NCBI RefSeq assembly: GCF_001426435.1
Contig: NZ_LMER01000015.1
Location: 131,488-195,487 of the forward strand
Source: Angustibacter sp. Root456
GTDB lineage: Bacteria > Actinomycetota > Actinomycetes > Actinomycetales > Angustibacteraceae
Length of the DNA stretch: 64,000 nt
Direction of reading: 5' to 3'
A model generated the notes under the pieces. The model was given only the letters and a program-made list of their open reading frames with translations, ran no database searches and was not told the DNA's origin. Both the position numbers and the translations under genes were made by a program. Each line of letters starts with the position of its first letter. The first letter of the stretch is position 1. Below are positions 46,483 through 55,037 of the stretch, one piece after another.

Positions 46483-47525
46483 GGCACCATCCCCTGCGGG
46501 CGGGTCGTCACGGGCTCGAGCGCGTCGTCCAGCGCGGGGCCCGGCGCCGCGGACGCGCCCGGCGTCGCCGACGGCGTGGCCGCCGGGATGGCCGTCTCGC
46601 CCTCGAACGACCCGGGCGGGGGCGTGACGCCGTTCTCGCGGCACCACTGGCCGGCCTCGCGCTGGTGGCGACGCAGGACGCCGTCGCTGGTCGACAGCTG
46701 CATCGGGATCGGCGGCAGGGGCGGCAGCTCCTGGCCGGACTCGGCGGCCAGCTCCTCGGCGTCCTTCTCCTCGCTCATGCCGATCGGGCCGACCCGCTGG
46801 GCGTTGAGGAACTGCCGGACGACGGGCTCCTCGCTGCTCAGCAGCATCTCGCGCGGGCCGAACATCGCCAGGTGCCGGTGGTACAGCAGGCCGATGTTGT
46901 CGGGCACCGTGCGCGCGGTGTTGATGTCGTGGGTGACGATGAGGAAGGTGGCGTCGATCTGGGCGTTCAGGTCGACGATCAGCTGGTTGAGGTAGGCGGT
47001 GCGCACGGGGTCCAGACCCGAGTCCGGCTCGTCGAACAGGATGATCTCGGGGTCGAGCACCAGCGCGCGGGCCAGGCCGGCCCGCTTGCGCATGCCGCCG
47101 GAGATCTCGCCGGGCAGCTTGCCCTCGGCGCCCTGCAGGCCGACCAGCTCGATCTTCTCGGTGACGATCTTGCGGATGTCGGACTCGGACTTCTTCGTGT
47201 GCTCACGCAGCGGGAACGCGATGTTGTCGTACAGCGTCATCGAGCCGAACAGCGCGCCGTCCTGGAACAGCACGCCGAACAGCTTGCGGATCTCGTACAG
47301 GTCGCGCTCGCCCAGGGTGACGACGTCGCGGCCGTCGATGACGATCGAGCCGCGGTCGGGCTTGAGCAGGCCCACCAGGGTCTTGAGGAACACCGACTTG
47401 CCGGTGCCCGAGGGGCCGAGCATCACCGAGATCTCACCGGCCGGGAGCGTCAGCGTGACGTCCTGCCAGATCGACTGCGAGCCGAAGGACTTGGTGAGTC
47501 CCTCGACGCGGATCTCCACTCCCAC
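46479..47525 (-). CDS. mkl: Mce-type ABC transporter ATPase (Mkl/MlaF)
   Basis: 348 aa. Walker A GPSGTGKS (37-44), Q-loop FQDG (Q88), signature ISGGMRKRAG (141-150), Walker B IILFDEP (161-167) and the switch histidine H199 in VTHD. About 90 extra C-terminal residues (Pro/Ala-rich) extend beyond MlaF. It is the first gene of the mce operon. In M. tuberculosis mkl also lies just after rplJ-rplL but away from its mce loci (from memory), so this position looks ancestral. Confidence 0.95.
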   Translation of the reverse strand: MGVEIRVEGLTKSFGSQSIWQDVTLTLPAGEISVMLGPSGTGKSVFLKTLVGLLKPDRGSIVIDGRDVVTLGERDLYEIRKLFGVLFQDGALFGSMTLYDNIAFPLREHTKKSESDIRKIVTEKIELVGLQGAEGKLPGEISGGMRKRAGLARALVLDPEIILFDEPDSGLDPVRTAYLNQLIVDLNAQIDATFLIVTHDINTARTVPDNIGLLYHRHLAMFGPREMLLSSEEPVVRQFLNAQRVGPIGMSEEKDAEELAAESGQELPPLPPIPMQLSTSDGVLRRHQREAGQWCRENGVTPPPGSFEGETAIPAATPSATPGASAAPGPALDDALEPVTTRPQGMVP

Positions 47526-47701
47526 GTTCCACCCCTCGCCTGTGCGGACACGGCAGCACGCGCGTGAACGTGCGCTGCATCACGTCCAACGAGCACGTCG
47601 GGCGAAGGTTACGGCCGGGTAGCACTTCTCGCTCGCCGAGCCCTCCCCCCCGCCTGGCGCCCCCTCCCCCCGTTGATCACGTTCAGTGGGTGACACTCCG
47701 C

Positions 47702-47747
47702 TTGTCGAGGGGTGCACCCCTCGACAACCGCGCGAAACCCTCGACAA
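47702..47747. promoter_or_regulatory. operator-like palindrome plus half-site upstream of the mce operon
   Basis: A perfect 26-bp palindrome at 47702-47727 (TTGTCGAGGGG, TGCA, then its complement), followed 10 bp later by another half-site CCCTCGACAA (47738-47747). It lies about 180 bp before mkl and just past the rplL terminators. It looks like a repressor site; the regulator is unknown and none is encoded nearby. Confidence 0.6.
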
Positions 47748-47780
47748 GTACGTCGGCGGGCGGCTCTCGGGGACGACGAA

Positions 47781-47813
47781 GGGGCCGGCCCGTCGTGATG
47801 ACGGACCGGCCCC
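47781..47813 (-). terminator. second terminator of rplJ-rplL
   Basis: GGGGCCGG-CCGTC stem with one bulge and a short loop, 42 nt past rplL. The gap 47526-47854 holds two terminators, the palindrome and no gene. Confidence 0.8.
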
Positions 47814-47820
47814 TTCGGGT

Positions 47821-47849
47821 GCTGTGGACGGTCAAGGACCGTCCACAGC
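47821..47849 (-). terminator. first terminator of rplJ-rplL
   Basis: A perfect 13-bp stem (GCTGTGGACGGTC and complement) around a 3-nt loop, 5 nt past the rplL stop. Confidence 0.85.
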
Positions 47850-47854
47850 GAGGA

Positions 47855-48244
47855 TCACTTGAGGGTGACGGTGGCCCCGGCGCCCTCGAGGGCCTCCTTG
47901 GCCTTGTCGGCGGCAGCCTTGTCGACCTTCTCCAGGACGACCTTGGGGGCGCCGTCCACGAGGTCCTTGGCCTCCTTCAGGCCGAGGGAGGTGAGGGCGC
48001 GCACCTCCTTGATGACCTGGATCTTCTTCTCGCCAGCAGCCTCGAGGACGACGTCGAACTCGTCCTGCTCGGCAGCGGCCTCGCCGCCACCAGCGCCACC
48101 GGCGGCCGGGGCAGCAGCCACGGCGACGGGAGCGGCGGCGGTGACCTCGAAGGTCTCCTCGAACTTCTTCACGAACTCGGAGAGCTCGATGAGGGTCATC
48201 TCCTTGAAGGACTCAAGGAGCTCGTCGGTGCTGAGCTTCGCCAT
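47855..48244 (-). CDS. rplL: 50S ribosomal protein L7/L12
   Basis: Stalk protein that recruits translation GTPases, 129 aa. N-terminal dimerisation domain, then an Ala/Gly hinge ([19 protein letters not shown]), then the C-terminal factor-binding domain with [32 protein letters not shown]. It lies 76 nt after rplJ. Tandem terminators follow; rpoB does not follow directly as it does in many bacteria, because the mce operon intervenes. Confidence 0.97.
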   Translation of the reverse strand: MAKLSTDELLESFKEMTLIELSEFVKKFEETFEVTAAAPVAVAAAPAAGGAGGGEAAAEQDEFDVVLEAAGEKKIQVIKEVRALTSLGLKEAKDLVDGAPKVVLEKVDKAAADKAKEALEGAGATVTLK

Positions 48245-48320
48245 GGTGGCGTTCCTTCCTGTTCACGCCCAGGTGCGGGCGGTCGTGTGTGGGCGGGCTC
48301 GCCCGGGGTGGGTCGGGCGT

Positions 48321-48848
48321 TCAGCCCTGGGACTGCTCTTCGGTCTTCTGACGCAGGGCGTCGACCACGCGGGCCGTCTGCGCCAGCGGGGCGGCGAACA
48401 GCGCCGCAGCGCCGGACATCGACGCCTTCATCGCGCCGGCCAGCTTGGCCAGCAGCACCTCGCGCGGCTCGAGGTCGGCGAGCTGACGGACGTCGTCCGC
48501 AGACAGCGGCTTTCCGTCGAGCAGGCCGCCACGGATGACGAGCGCGGGGTGTTCCTTGGCGAAGTCCCGCATCGACTTGGCCGTCTCCACCGGGTCACCG
48601 GTGATGAAGGCGATCGCGGAGGGGCCGGCGAACTGGCCCTCGAAGGCCTCGACACCTGCCTCCTTGGCCGCGATGTCGGTGAGGGTGTTCTTCACCACGG
48701 CGTACGTGGCGTGCTCACTGATCGAGCGGCGCAGCTTGGTGAGCTGGGCCACCGTGAGCCCGCGGTACTCGGTCAGCACGGCCGCGTGGGACTCCCGGAA
48801 CTTCTCGGTGAGCTCTGCGACAGCAGCTGCCTTGTCAGGCCTGGCCAT
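48321..48848 (-). CDS. rplJ: 50S ribosomal protein L10
   Basis: Stalk base, 175 aa, from the ATG at 48848 ([17 protein letters not shown]), which has AAGGAGG 5 nt upstream; an open frame upstream is not conserved. Seen: [29 protein letters not shown] and the C-terminal helix that binds L7/L12 dimers ([21 protein letters not shown]). Usually autoregulated by the L10-L12 complex at a leader RNA. Confidence 0.96.
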   Translation of the reverse strand: MARPDKAAAVAELTEKFRESHAAVLTEYRGLTVAQLTKLRRSISEHATYAVVKNTLTDIAAKEAGVEAFEGQFAGPSAIAFITGDPVETAKSMRDFAKEHPALVIRGGLLDGKPLSADDVRQLADLEPREVLLAKLAGAMKASMSGAAALFAAPLAQTARVVDALRQKTEEQSQG

Positions 48849-48960
48849 GGGCCTCCTTCCACGGGTGTAGCGCCGGCGGCTCAGGCCCGCACACGACGAA
48901 CGCCCCGGCGCGAGGCGCACGGGGCGTGGAAGGCTGCGCCACACGGGCGCACTCCGACTA
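48849..48960 (-). promoter_or_regulatory. probable L10 leader region
   Basis: The stretch before rplJ folds, including the stem ACGCCCCG (48900-48907) with CGGGGCGT (48920-48927). An L10-binding leader is expected here in bacteria; the specific kink-turn was not confirmed by eye. Confidence 0.4.
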
Positions 48961-49101
48961 CAGCTCGTTCACCTGCGCGGGCCGCCGCACGAAGCGGGCT
49001 TTCGGACGTCGCACCGGGGGGCACGATGTCGACCAGCGGTCTTGGGCAGCCTCCAGAGTACGGTGCGGGCCGCCGTCCGACCAAATCGCCCCACACCCTC
49101 C

Positions 49102-49157
49102 CCCGTGATCATGCACGCCAGAACAGCAGACGGTGCGCTGGCGTGCATGATCACGGG
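49102..49157. repeat. 20-bp perfect inverted repeat between rplA and rplJ
   Basis: Arms 49102-49121 and 49138-49157 (CCCGTGATCATGCACGCCAG and its exact complement) with a 16-nt spacer. Arms can extend by a few pairs with a bulge. It is in the 414-nt gap 48849-49262, which otherwise holds the rplA terminator, the L10 leader and no gene. It could be a second terminator or a genome-wide palindromic repeat. Confidence 0.9.
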
Positions 49158-49203
49158 CGGGAGGGGGTGGGGTGCAGGGGGTTGCCAGCCAGGGGACGGC
49201 GAA

Positions 49204-49229
49204 GGGCCGCTCCCGTTCGGAAGCGGCCC
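49204..49229 (-). terminator. terminator of rplK-rplA
   Basis: GGGCCGCT / AGCGGCCC stem (8 bp), one mismatch, then two more pairs and a GTTC loop, 33 nt past the rplA stop. Confidence 0.75.
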
Positions 49230-49262
49230 CTCGGCGTCAGGCTGGTGCGATCGGCAGGACGG

Positions 49263-49991
49263 TCAGGCGGAGACGGCCTCGGCCTCGTCGTCGACCGTCA
49301 CGTTGCGGGTGCGGTTCGGGTCGACCGGGATGCCCGGACCCATCGTGGTGGTGATGGTGACCTTCTTCAGGAACCGGCCCTTGGCCGCCGACGGCTTGAG
49401 CCGCAGCACCTCGTCGAGGGCAGCGGCGTAGTTCTCGACCAGCTGCTCGTCGGAGAAGGACGCCTTGCCGATGATGAAGTGCAGGTTGGCGTGCTTGTCG
49501 TTGCGGAACTCGATCTTGCCGCCCTTGATGTCGCTGACCGCCTTGGCGACGTCCATCGTCACCGTGCCGGTCTTGGGGTTCGGCATCAGGCCGCGCGGGC
49601 CGAGCACCTTGCCGAGCCGGCCGACCTTGCCCATGAGGTCGGGGGTCGCGACGACGGAGTCGAAGTCGAGCCAGCCGCCCTGGATCTTCTCGAGCAGGTC
49701 GTCGCTGCCGACGTAGTCGGCGCCCGCCGCCGTCGCCTGCTCCGCGCGGTCACCGGTCGCGAAGACCAGGACCCGGGCCGTCTTGCCGGTGCCGTGCGGG
49801 AGGTTGACGGTGCCGCGGACCATCTGGTCGGCCTTGCGCGGGTCGATGCCCAGGCGGAAGGCGACCTCGACGGTCGCGTCGTACTTCGTGGTGCTCGTCG
49901 CCTTGGCGAGGCGGATGGCCTCGAGGGGCGAGTAGAAGTTGTCGGCGTCGATCTTCTCGGCCGCCGCGCGGTAGGCCTTGCTGCGCTTCAT
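49263..49991 (-). CDS. rplA: 50S ribosomal protein L1
   Basis: L1-stalk protein that helps release E-site tRNA, 242 aa. Seen: [37 protein letters not shown] and [25 protein letters not shown]. In E. coli L1 represses rplK-rplA. It lies 111 nt after rplK. Confidence 0.97.
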   Translation of the reverse strand: MKRSKAYRAAAEKIDADNFYSPLEAIRLAKATSTTKYDATVEVAFRLGIDPRKADQMVRGTVNLPHGTGKTARVLVFATGDRAEQATAAGADYVGSDDLLEKIQGGWLDFDSVVATPDLMGKVGRLGKVLGPRGLMPNPKTGTVTMDVAKAVSDIKGGKIEFRNDKHANLHFIIGKASFSDEQLVENYAAALDEVLRLKPSAAKGRFLKKVTITTTMGPGIPVDPNRTRNVTVDDEAEAVSA

Positions 49992-50102
49992 GGTGGTGCT
50001 CCTGGTTCTGAGGTGGAGTTGTGGTCACGTGGGCCAGCGCCTGGCCCTGCCACGTACTGCTGGGTCGTGCTGCTGCTGAGAACTGCGGGGTGGTGCGTGG
50101 CC

Positions 50103-50534
50103 TCAGCCCTCGACGGTGATGCCCATCGAGCGCGCGGTACCGGCGATGATCTTCGCGGCGGCGTCCACGTCGTTGGCGTTGAGGTCCTCCATCTTGGACT
50201 CAGCGATCTCGCGGACCTGCTGCTGGGTCAAGGTGGCGACCTTGGTCTTGTGCGGCTCGCCGGAGCCCTTGGGCACACCGGCGGCCTTCTTGATCAGCTC
50301 GGCAGCCGGCGGGGTCTTGGTGACGAAGGTGAACGAGCGGTCCTCGTACACCGTGATCTCGACCGGGATGACGTTGCCGCGCTGGGCCTCCGTCGCGGCG
50401 TTGTACGCCTTGACGAACTCCATGATGTTGACGCCGTGCTGACCCAGGGCCGGACCGACCGGCGGGGCCGGCGTCGCGGCGCCGGCCTGGATCTGCAGCT
50501 TGATGAGGCCTGCGACCTTCTTCTTGGGGGGCAT
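50103..50534 (-). CDS. rplK: 50S ribosomal protein L11
   Basis: GTPase-centre protein, 143 aa; contacts EF-G and is needed for RelA activation. Seen: [37 protein letters not shown] with the N-terminal proline cluster, and the C-terminal rRNA-binding domain ending [13 protein letters not shown]. It lies 90 nt after nusG. Confidence 0.98.
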
Positions 50535-50624
50535 TGCGTGGGTCCTTACCTACGTTGGTGCGGGGGCCGGCGTCCGCGGATGACGGCGCCGGGGAACGGG
50601 GTCGACCCGAGGGTCGAGCGGGGC

Positions 50625-51407
50625 TCAGATCTTGGCGACCTGGCTGAACGACAGCTCGACCGGGGTCTCGCGGCCGAAGATCGAGACGAGCACCTTGAGC
50701 TTCTGGGCGTCCGGGCTGATCTCGGAGATCGTGGCCGGCAGGGTCTCGAAGGGGCCCTCCATGACGGTGACGGACTCGCCGACCTCGAAGTCGACGACGC
50801 GCACCGGCGCCGCTGCCTTCTGGCCCGGCTTCTCCTTCACCTCGAGCTGCGGCGCCAGCATCGTGAAGACCTCGTCGACGCTCAGCGGCACCGGCTGGTG
50901 GGTGTTGCCGACGAAGCCGGTGACGCCGGGGGTGTGCCGGACGGCGCCCCACGACTCGTCGGTGAGATCCATGCGCACGAGGACGTACCCGGGCATGCGC
51001 ACGCGACGCACCTGCTTGCGCTGGCCGTTCTTGACCTCGGTGACCTCCTCCATGGGCACCTCGACCTGGAAGATGTAGTCCTCCATGGTCAGGCTCTGGA
51101 TGCGGGTCTCGAGGTTGGCCTTCACGCGGTTCTCGTAGCCGGCGTAGGAGTGGATAACGAACCACTCGCCCGCCGCGCGGCGCAGGCCGGCCTTGAACTC
51201 CTCGACCGGGTCGACGTCCTGGTCGTCCTCGGCGTCCTCCACCTCGGCCGTGGCGTCGCTCGCCTCGGCGTCGCTCGCCTCGGCGTCGCTCACCTCGGCG
51301 TCGCTCACCTCGGCGTCGGTGGCGACGTCGGTGCCCTCAGGCGCGGCCTCGAGGTCGAGGTCGTCGCGCTCGAGGGTCTCGGGCGTCGAATCCGTCTGGT
51401 CGGACAA
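50625..51407 (-). CDS. nusG: transcription factor NusG with acidic repeat N-terminus
   Basis: 260 aa, longer than the E. coli protein (181 aa). The first 70 residues are acidic and built from a [10 protein letters not shown] pentapeptide repeat. The NGN domain (about 82-190: [22 protein letters not shown]) binds the polymerase clamp, and the KOW domain (about 205-258: [24 protein letters not shown]) contacts S10 or Rho. It lies 75 nt after secE. Confidence 0.96.
   Translation of the reverse strand: MSDQTDSTPETLERDDLDLEAAPEGTDVATDAEVSDAEVSDAEASDAEASDATAEVEDAEDDQDVDPVEEFKAGLRRAAGEWFVIHSYAGYENRVKANLETRIQSLTMEDYIFQVEVPMEEVTEVKNGQRKQVRRVRMPGYVLVRMDLTDESWGAVRHTPGVTGFVGNTHQPVPLSVDEVFTMLAPQLEVKEKPGQKAAAPVRVVDFEVGESVTVMEGPFETLPATISEISPDAQKLKVLVSIFGRETPVELSFSQVAKI
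51253..51318. repeat. 15-bp coding minisatellite in nusG
   Basis: Four units of GCGTCGCTCGCCTCG (two with one base change) at 51253-51312 and a partial fifth. They encode the SDAE(V/A) repeat. The unit is a multiple of three, so the frame is kept when the number changes. Confidence 0.9.
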
Positions 51408-51482
51408 CGTCGTTCCTGCTTCCTGGTCGTGTGCTCGTGCGATGTGCGGCGCGTGCGCCCTGGCGGTCGTGGGGCGAGGCGG

Positions 51483-51749
51483 TCAGCCGCCGGTGCCGCC
51501 GAAGACCCGCACCACGATGGCGCCCAGACCGACGTCGAGCCCGGCGACGTAGGCCATGACCACCACGACGAACACCATGCTGACGCTCGTGTAGGTGATG
51601 AGCTCGCTGCGCGTGGGCCGCACGACCTTGCGCAGCTCGGCGATGACCTGGCGGAAGAACAGCGCGAGCCGGCCGAACGGCCCGCGCCGGCTGCGCGAGG
51701 ACGCCGTGCCGCGGCTGCGGTCGACGTCGCCGGTGCTGGTCTGGCTCAC
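51483..51749 (-). CDS. secE: preprotein translocase subunit SecE
   Basis: 88 aa, a single-helix SecE. A basic cytoplasmic N-terminus, the amphipathic GRLALFFRQVIAELRKVVRPTRSELITYT, and one membrane helix (about 52-72). It clamps SecY. Its neighbours tRNA-Trp and nusG are the conserved actinobacterial context. Confidence 0.95.
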   Translation of the reverse strand: MSQTSTGDVDRSRGTASSRSRRGPFGRLALFFRQVIAELRKVVRPTRSELITYTSVSMVFVVVVMAYVAGLDVGLGAIVVRVFGGTGG

Positions 51750-51889
51750 AGGATCCTCACCTACAGGTCGCCGTGGACACCCGCAGGACGCGTCAGGCGC
51801 CCCGGGGCCGCGGACGACGCCCGTTGGCGCCGGCCGCGCCGCCTCGCGGCGGTTCCGTACTGGTCCCCCACTGGCCGGGGGTTGCTACG

Positions 51890-51962
51890 CAGGGCAGGAG
51901 GGACTTGAACCCCCAACCGCCGGTTTTGGAGACCGGTGCTCTGCCAGTTGAGCTACTGCCCT
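51890..51962 (-). tRNA. trpT: tRNA-Trp (anticodon CCA)
   Basis: 73 nt. Acceptor stem AGGGCAG/CTGCCCT, D arm AGCTCAACTGGCAGAGC, anticodon loop CTCCAAA, T arm with GGTTCAAGTCC. The discriminator is G and CCA is not encoded. It precedes secE. Confidence 0.97.
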
Positions 51963-52057
51963 TCGGTGAGCGACGGCCATCTCTCGATCTCGCCCAGCAC
52001 CCGACGTACCGGATGACGGGCAGGCGACAGCATGGCGGCCGTCAACCACCGCCCACG

Positions 52058-52063
52058 AGTGTA
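52058..52063 (-). promoter_or_regulatory. candidate -10 of the tRNA-Trp-secE-nusG promoter
   Basis: TACACT on the minus strand, 95 nt before tRNA-Trp. Upstream TTCGAC or TCGACC at 18-19 nt could serve as the -35. The rest of the gap 51963-52206 shows nothing clear. Confidence 0.45.
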
Positions 52064-52206
52064 CGCGAAGCTCCCGCCGCGGGTCGAACTCGCCGACGGC
52101 CGATCCCTCACCGCGGGCTCGGTGATCACGTGAAGTGGGTGGCCCCGACGTCCGAGGTGCGAACGCCGCCGACGCCTCGCGCCCGCGCGGTGGGAGGATG
52201 GACCTC

Positions 52207-53433
52207 GTGAGCGAGCAGCCCTCCCCCAGCCCCGCCCGTCGGATCTCCCAGCGCATCGCGGCCATCGCCGAGTCGGCGACCCTGGCCGTCGATGCCAAGG
52301 CCAAGGCCCTCAAGGCCGAGGGCCGCCCGGTCATCGGCTTCGGTGCCGGCGAGCCCGACTTCCCGACGCCCGGCTACATCGTCGAGGCCGCGGTCGAGGC
52401 GGCGCGGCAGCCGGTCAACCACCGCTACACCCCCGCCGGGGGCCTGCCCGAGCTGAAGGCCGCGATCGTCGCCAAGACCCGGCGCGACAGCGGCCTGGAG
52501 ATCGCCCCCGAGCAGGTGCTGGTCACCAACGGCGGCAAGCAGGCGGTCTACCAGACCTTCGCGACGCTGCTCGACCCGGGCGACGAGGTGCTGCTGCCCA
52601 CGCCGTACTGGACGACGTACCCCGAAGCCATCAAGCTCGCCGGCGGGGTGCCGGTCGACGTCTTCGCCGGGGCCGACGCGGGCTACCTCGTGACGGTCGA
52701 TCAGCTCGAGGCCGCGCGCACCGGACGCACGAAGGTGCTGCTGTTCTGCTCGCCGTCCAACCCCACGGGCGCGGTGTACCCGCCCGAGCAGGTGCGCGCC
52801 ATCGGTCAGTGGGCGCTCGAGCACGGCATCTGGGTCGTCACCGACGAGATCTACGAGCACCTGGTGTACGACGACGCGCGGTTCGTCTCGATGCCGGTCG
52901 AGGTGCCCGAGCTGGCCGACACCTGCGTCGTGCTCAACGGCGTGGCCAAGACCTATGCGATGACGGGCTGGCGGGTGGGCTGGATGGTGGGCCCGCGTGA
53001 CGTCATCAAGGCCGCCACCAACCTGCAGTCGCACGCGACGTCGAACGTCGCCAACGTCTCGCAGCGCGCGGCCATCGCGGCGCTCACCGGAGACCTTTCG
53101 GCGGTGGCCGAGATGCGTGCGGCCTTCGACCGGCGTCGGCGCACGATCGTCGGCATGCTCAACGACATCGACGGCGTGGTGTGCCCGGTGCCGAAGGGTG
53201 CGTTCTACGTGTACCCCTCGGTCGAGGGCGTGCTGGGGCGCACGATCCGCGGCCGGACGCCGACCACGTCGGCCGAGCTCGCCGAGCTGATCCTCGAGGA
53301 GGCCGAGGTGGCGGTGGTGCCGGGCGAGGCGTTCGGGCCGAGCGGCTACCTGCGGCTGTCGTACGCGCTCGGGGACGCCGACCTCACCGAGGGCGTGAGC
53401 CGGATCCAGAAGCTGCTGGGCGAGGCGCGCTGA
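52207..53433 (+). CDS. aspC: class I pyridoxal-phosphate aminotransferase (aspartate aminotransferase type)
   Basis: 408 aa from the GTG at 52207, 9 nt after GGGAGG; an ATG at 52198 is too close to that site. Transfers the amino group between aspartate (or a related amino acid) and 2-oxoglutarate. Seen: [10 protein letters not shown], the YWTTYP substrate loop, [20 protein letters not shown], the PLP lysine K248 in [17 protein letters not shown], and the C-terminal arginine region [11 protein letters not shown]. The class I fold is certain; substrate preference is inferred. Confidence 0.92.
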   Translation: MSEQPSPSPARRISQRIAAIAESATLAVDAKAKALKAEGRPVIGFGAGEPDFPTPGYIVEAAVEAARQPVNHRYTPAGGLPELKAAIVAKTRRDSGLEIAPEQVLVTNGGKQAVYQTFATLLDPGDEVLLPTPYWTTYPEAIKLAGGVPVDVFAGADAGYLVTVDQLEAARTGRTKVLLFCSPSNPTGAVYPPEQVRAIGQWALEHGIWVVTDEIYEHLVYDDARFVSMPVEVPELADTCVVLNGVAKTYAMTGWRVGWMVGPRDVIKAATNLQSHATSNVANVSQRAAIAALTGDLSAVAEMRAAFDRRRRTIVGMLNDIDGVVCPVPKGAFYVYPSVEGVLGRTIRGRTPTTSAELAELILEEAEVAVVPGEAFGPSGYLRLSYALGDADLTEGVSRIQKLLGEAR

Positions 53434-53465
53434 GCGCAGCCGCGGTCGTTTGGCAGGATCGCGGC

Positions 53466-54539
53466 ATGCAGGGAGTCGGCACGCTCGGGGTCGGTGAGGC
53501 CGTCCGCGACGTCGCCGCGCTGCCGAAGGCCCACCTGCACCTGCACTTCACGGGGTCGATGCGCCCGACGACGGTGATCGACCTGGCCGCCAAGCACGGC
53601 ATCCACCTGCCCGAGGCGTTGACCAGCGGGCAGCCGCCGCAGCTGCGCGCCACCGACAGCAAGGGCTGGTTCCGCTTCCAGCGCCTCTACGACATCGCGC
53701 GCTCGTGCGTGCGCGACGAGGCCGACGTCCGCCGGCTCGTGCTCGAGGCCGCCGAGGACGACGCCGCCGACGGCTCGCGGTGGCTGGAGATCCAGGTCGA
53801 CCCGACGTCGTACGCCGTGCACTTCGGCGGCCTGATCCCCACGCTCGAGCTGGTGCTGGACGCCGTCAAGGACGCCAGCGCCCGCACCGGCGTGGGCATC
53901 TCGGTGGTGGTGGCGGCGAGCCGCATCCGGCACCCGCTCGACGCCCGGACGCTGGCTCGCCTCGCCGCGCGCTACGCCGGGCAGGGCGTCGGCGAGGTCG
54001 TGGGGTTCGGCCTCAGTAACGACGAGCGGCGCGGGGTCACCGAGGAGTTCGCCGCGGCGTTCCGGATCGCCTCACGCGCGGGCCTGGCCAGCGTGCCGCA
54101 CAGCGGTGAGCTGCTGGGGCCCGACCACGTACGCACGACGCTCGACCACCTGGCCCCCGACCGGATCGGGCACGGCGTGCGCAGCACCGAGGACCCGGCC
54201 CTGCTCGACGACGTGATCGACCGCGGCATCACCCTCGAGGTCTGCCCGGGCTCGAACGTCGCGCTCGGCGTCTACGAGCAGGCGCACAGCGTGCCCCTGC
54301 GCCACCTGCTCGACGCGGGAGCGCAGGTGGCGCTGGGCGCCGACGACCCGCTGCTGTTCGGCAGCCGGCTCGCCGACCAGTACCGCACGGCCCGCGAGGT
54401 GCACGGCCTGGACGACGCGGCGCTGGCCCAGCTGGCGCGCGCCTCGATCCGCGGGTCGCGCGCGCCGTCCGACGTCCGCGCCGCGCTGCTCGCGGACGTC
54501 GACGCCTGGCTCGGGGCCCGAGGAGGCGAGGCGTCGTGA
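53466..54539 (+). CDS. adenosine deaminase family protein
   Basis: 357 aa. The metal site is complete: H23/H25/H27 in KAHLHLHFTGS, H212 and E215 in HSGE, H236 in RIGHG, D293/D294 in GADDPLLFG. It hydrolyses an adenine nucleoside or related aminopurine (adenosine, or a menaquinone-pathway compound in some actinobacteria). The motifs HLHFTGS and HSGE differ from the classical HLHLEGS and HAGE, so adenosine itself is not assured. A CAGGAT box 6 nt before the ATG suggests a leaderless start. It follows aspC by 32 nt. Confidence 0.85.
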   Translation: MQGVGTLGVGEAVRDVAALPKAHLHLHFTGSMRPTTVIDLAAKHGIHLPEALTSGQPPQLRATDSKGWFRFQRLYDIARSCVRDEADVRRLVLEAAEDDAADGSRWLEIQVDPTSYAVHFGGLIPTLELVLDAVKDASARTGVGISVVVAASRIRHPLDARTLARLAARYAGQGVGEVVGFGLSNDERRGVTEEFAAAFRIASRAGLASVPHSGELLGPDHVRTTLDHLAPDRIGHGVRSTEDPALLDDVIDRGITLEVCPGSNVALGVYEQAHSVPLRHLLDAGAQVALGADDPLLFGSRLADQYRTAREVHGLDDAALAQLARASIRGSRAPSDVRAALLADVDAWLGARGGEAS

Positions 54540-54967
54540 CACCGGTGAACCCCCGCACCGTCGCGGTCGAGGACCGCGCCCGGTCGCTGGCCGAGGTGCT
54601 CGCGCCGATCGACCCCGGCCTGGCCGCCCGCTTGCGCGAGTGCATCCCCGACGGCGACGGCTCCTGCGACGAGCACCTTGCGTCGCTGCGCGCCGTGGTG
54701 CAGCAGGTCGCGACGAGCCGCGCCGACTGCTCCGCCGCCGCGCAACGGCTGCTCGACGCGATCGACGACCTGCCGGCGGTCATCGGCCGGCGGGGTCGGG
54801 TGTGGGTCGCCGAGGACCTCGACCAACCGGGTCGGTTCTCCGCCTACTGGGAGGGCGACCCGGGTTGGCTGGAACAGGGGCCGGAGAACGTACCGCTCGA
54901 CGAGGTGCTGGCCTGGGCCCGGCGCCGGACCGACGACCTGCGCAAGGGTGACGGCCGCCCGTTCTAG
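54536..54967 (+). CDS. unknown protein coupled to the deaminase
   Basis: 143 aa, not recognised. It overlaps the deaminase stop (GTGA), so it is in the same operon. The first half is helical with three cysteines (C42, C50, C67); the second half has GRVWVAEDLDQPGRFSAYWEGDPGWLEQGPENVPLDEVLAWARRRTDDL, which looks like a small alpha/beta domain. It has no signal or membrane segment. Confidence 0.7.
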   Translation: MTPVNPRTVAVEDRARSLAEVLAPIDPGLAARLRECIPDGDGSCDEHLASLRAVVQQVATSRADCSAAAQRLLDAIDDLPAVIGRRGRVWVAEDLDQPGRFSAYWEGDPGWLEQGPENVPLDEVLAWARRRTDDLRKGDGRPF

Positions 54968-55037
54968 CGTCAGACCTCGAGCGGGCTGTCACCGAGCCGC
55001 TTGACCCTCGAGCAGGTCGAGACGGGAGGTTGCACCC

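Noticed and set aside
47556-47573. GCACG/CGTGC inverted repeat just before mkl
   Set aside because: The 5-bp arms are short, overlap alternative pairings and are expected by chance at this GC content; the 47702-47727 palindrome is far stronger.
51253-51318. CRISPR-like array
   Set aside because: The 15-bp units are contiguous without spacers and encode part of NusG.
47859-51908. A 1349-codon plus-strand frame opposite rplL-rplJ-rplA-rplK-nusG-secE
   Set aside because: It spans several real genes and their spacers on the other strand; no start signal or domain supports it.
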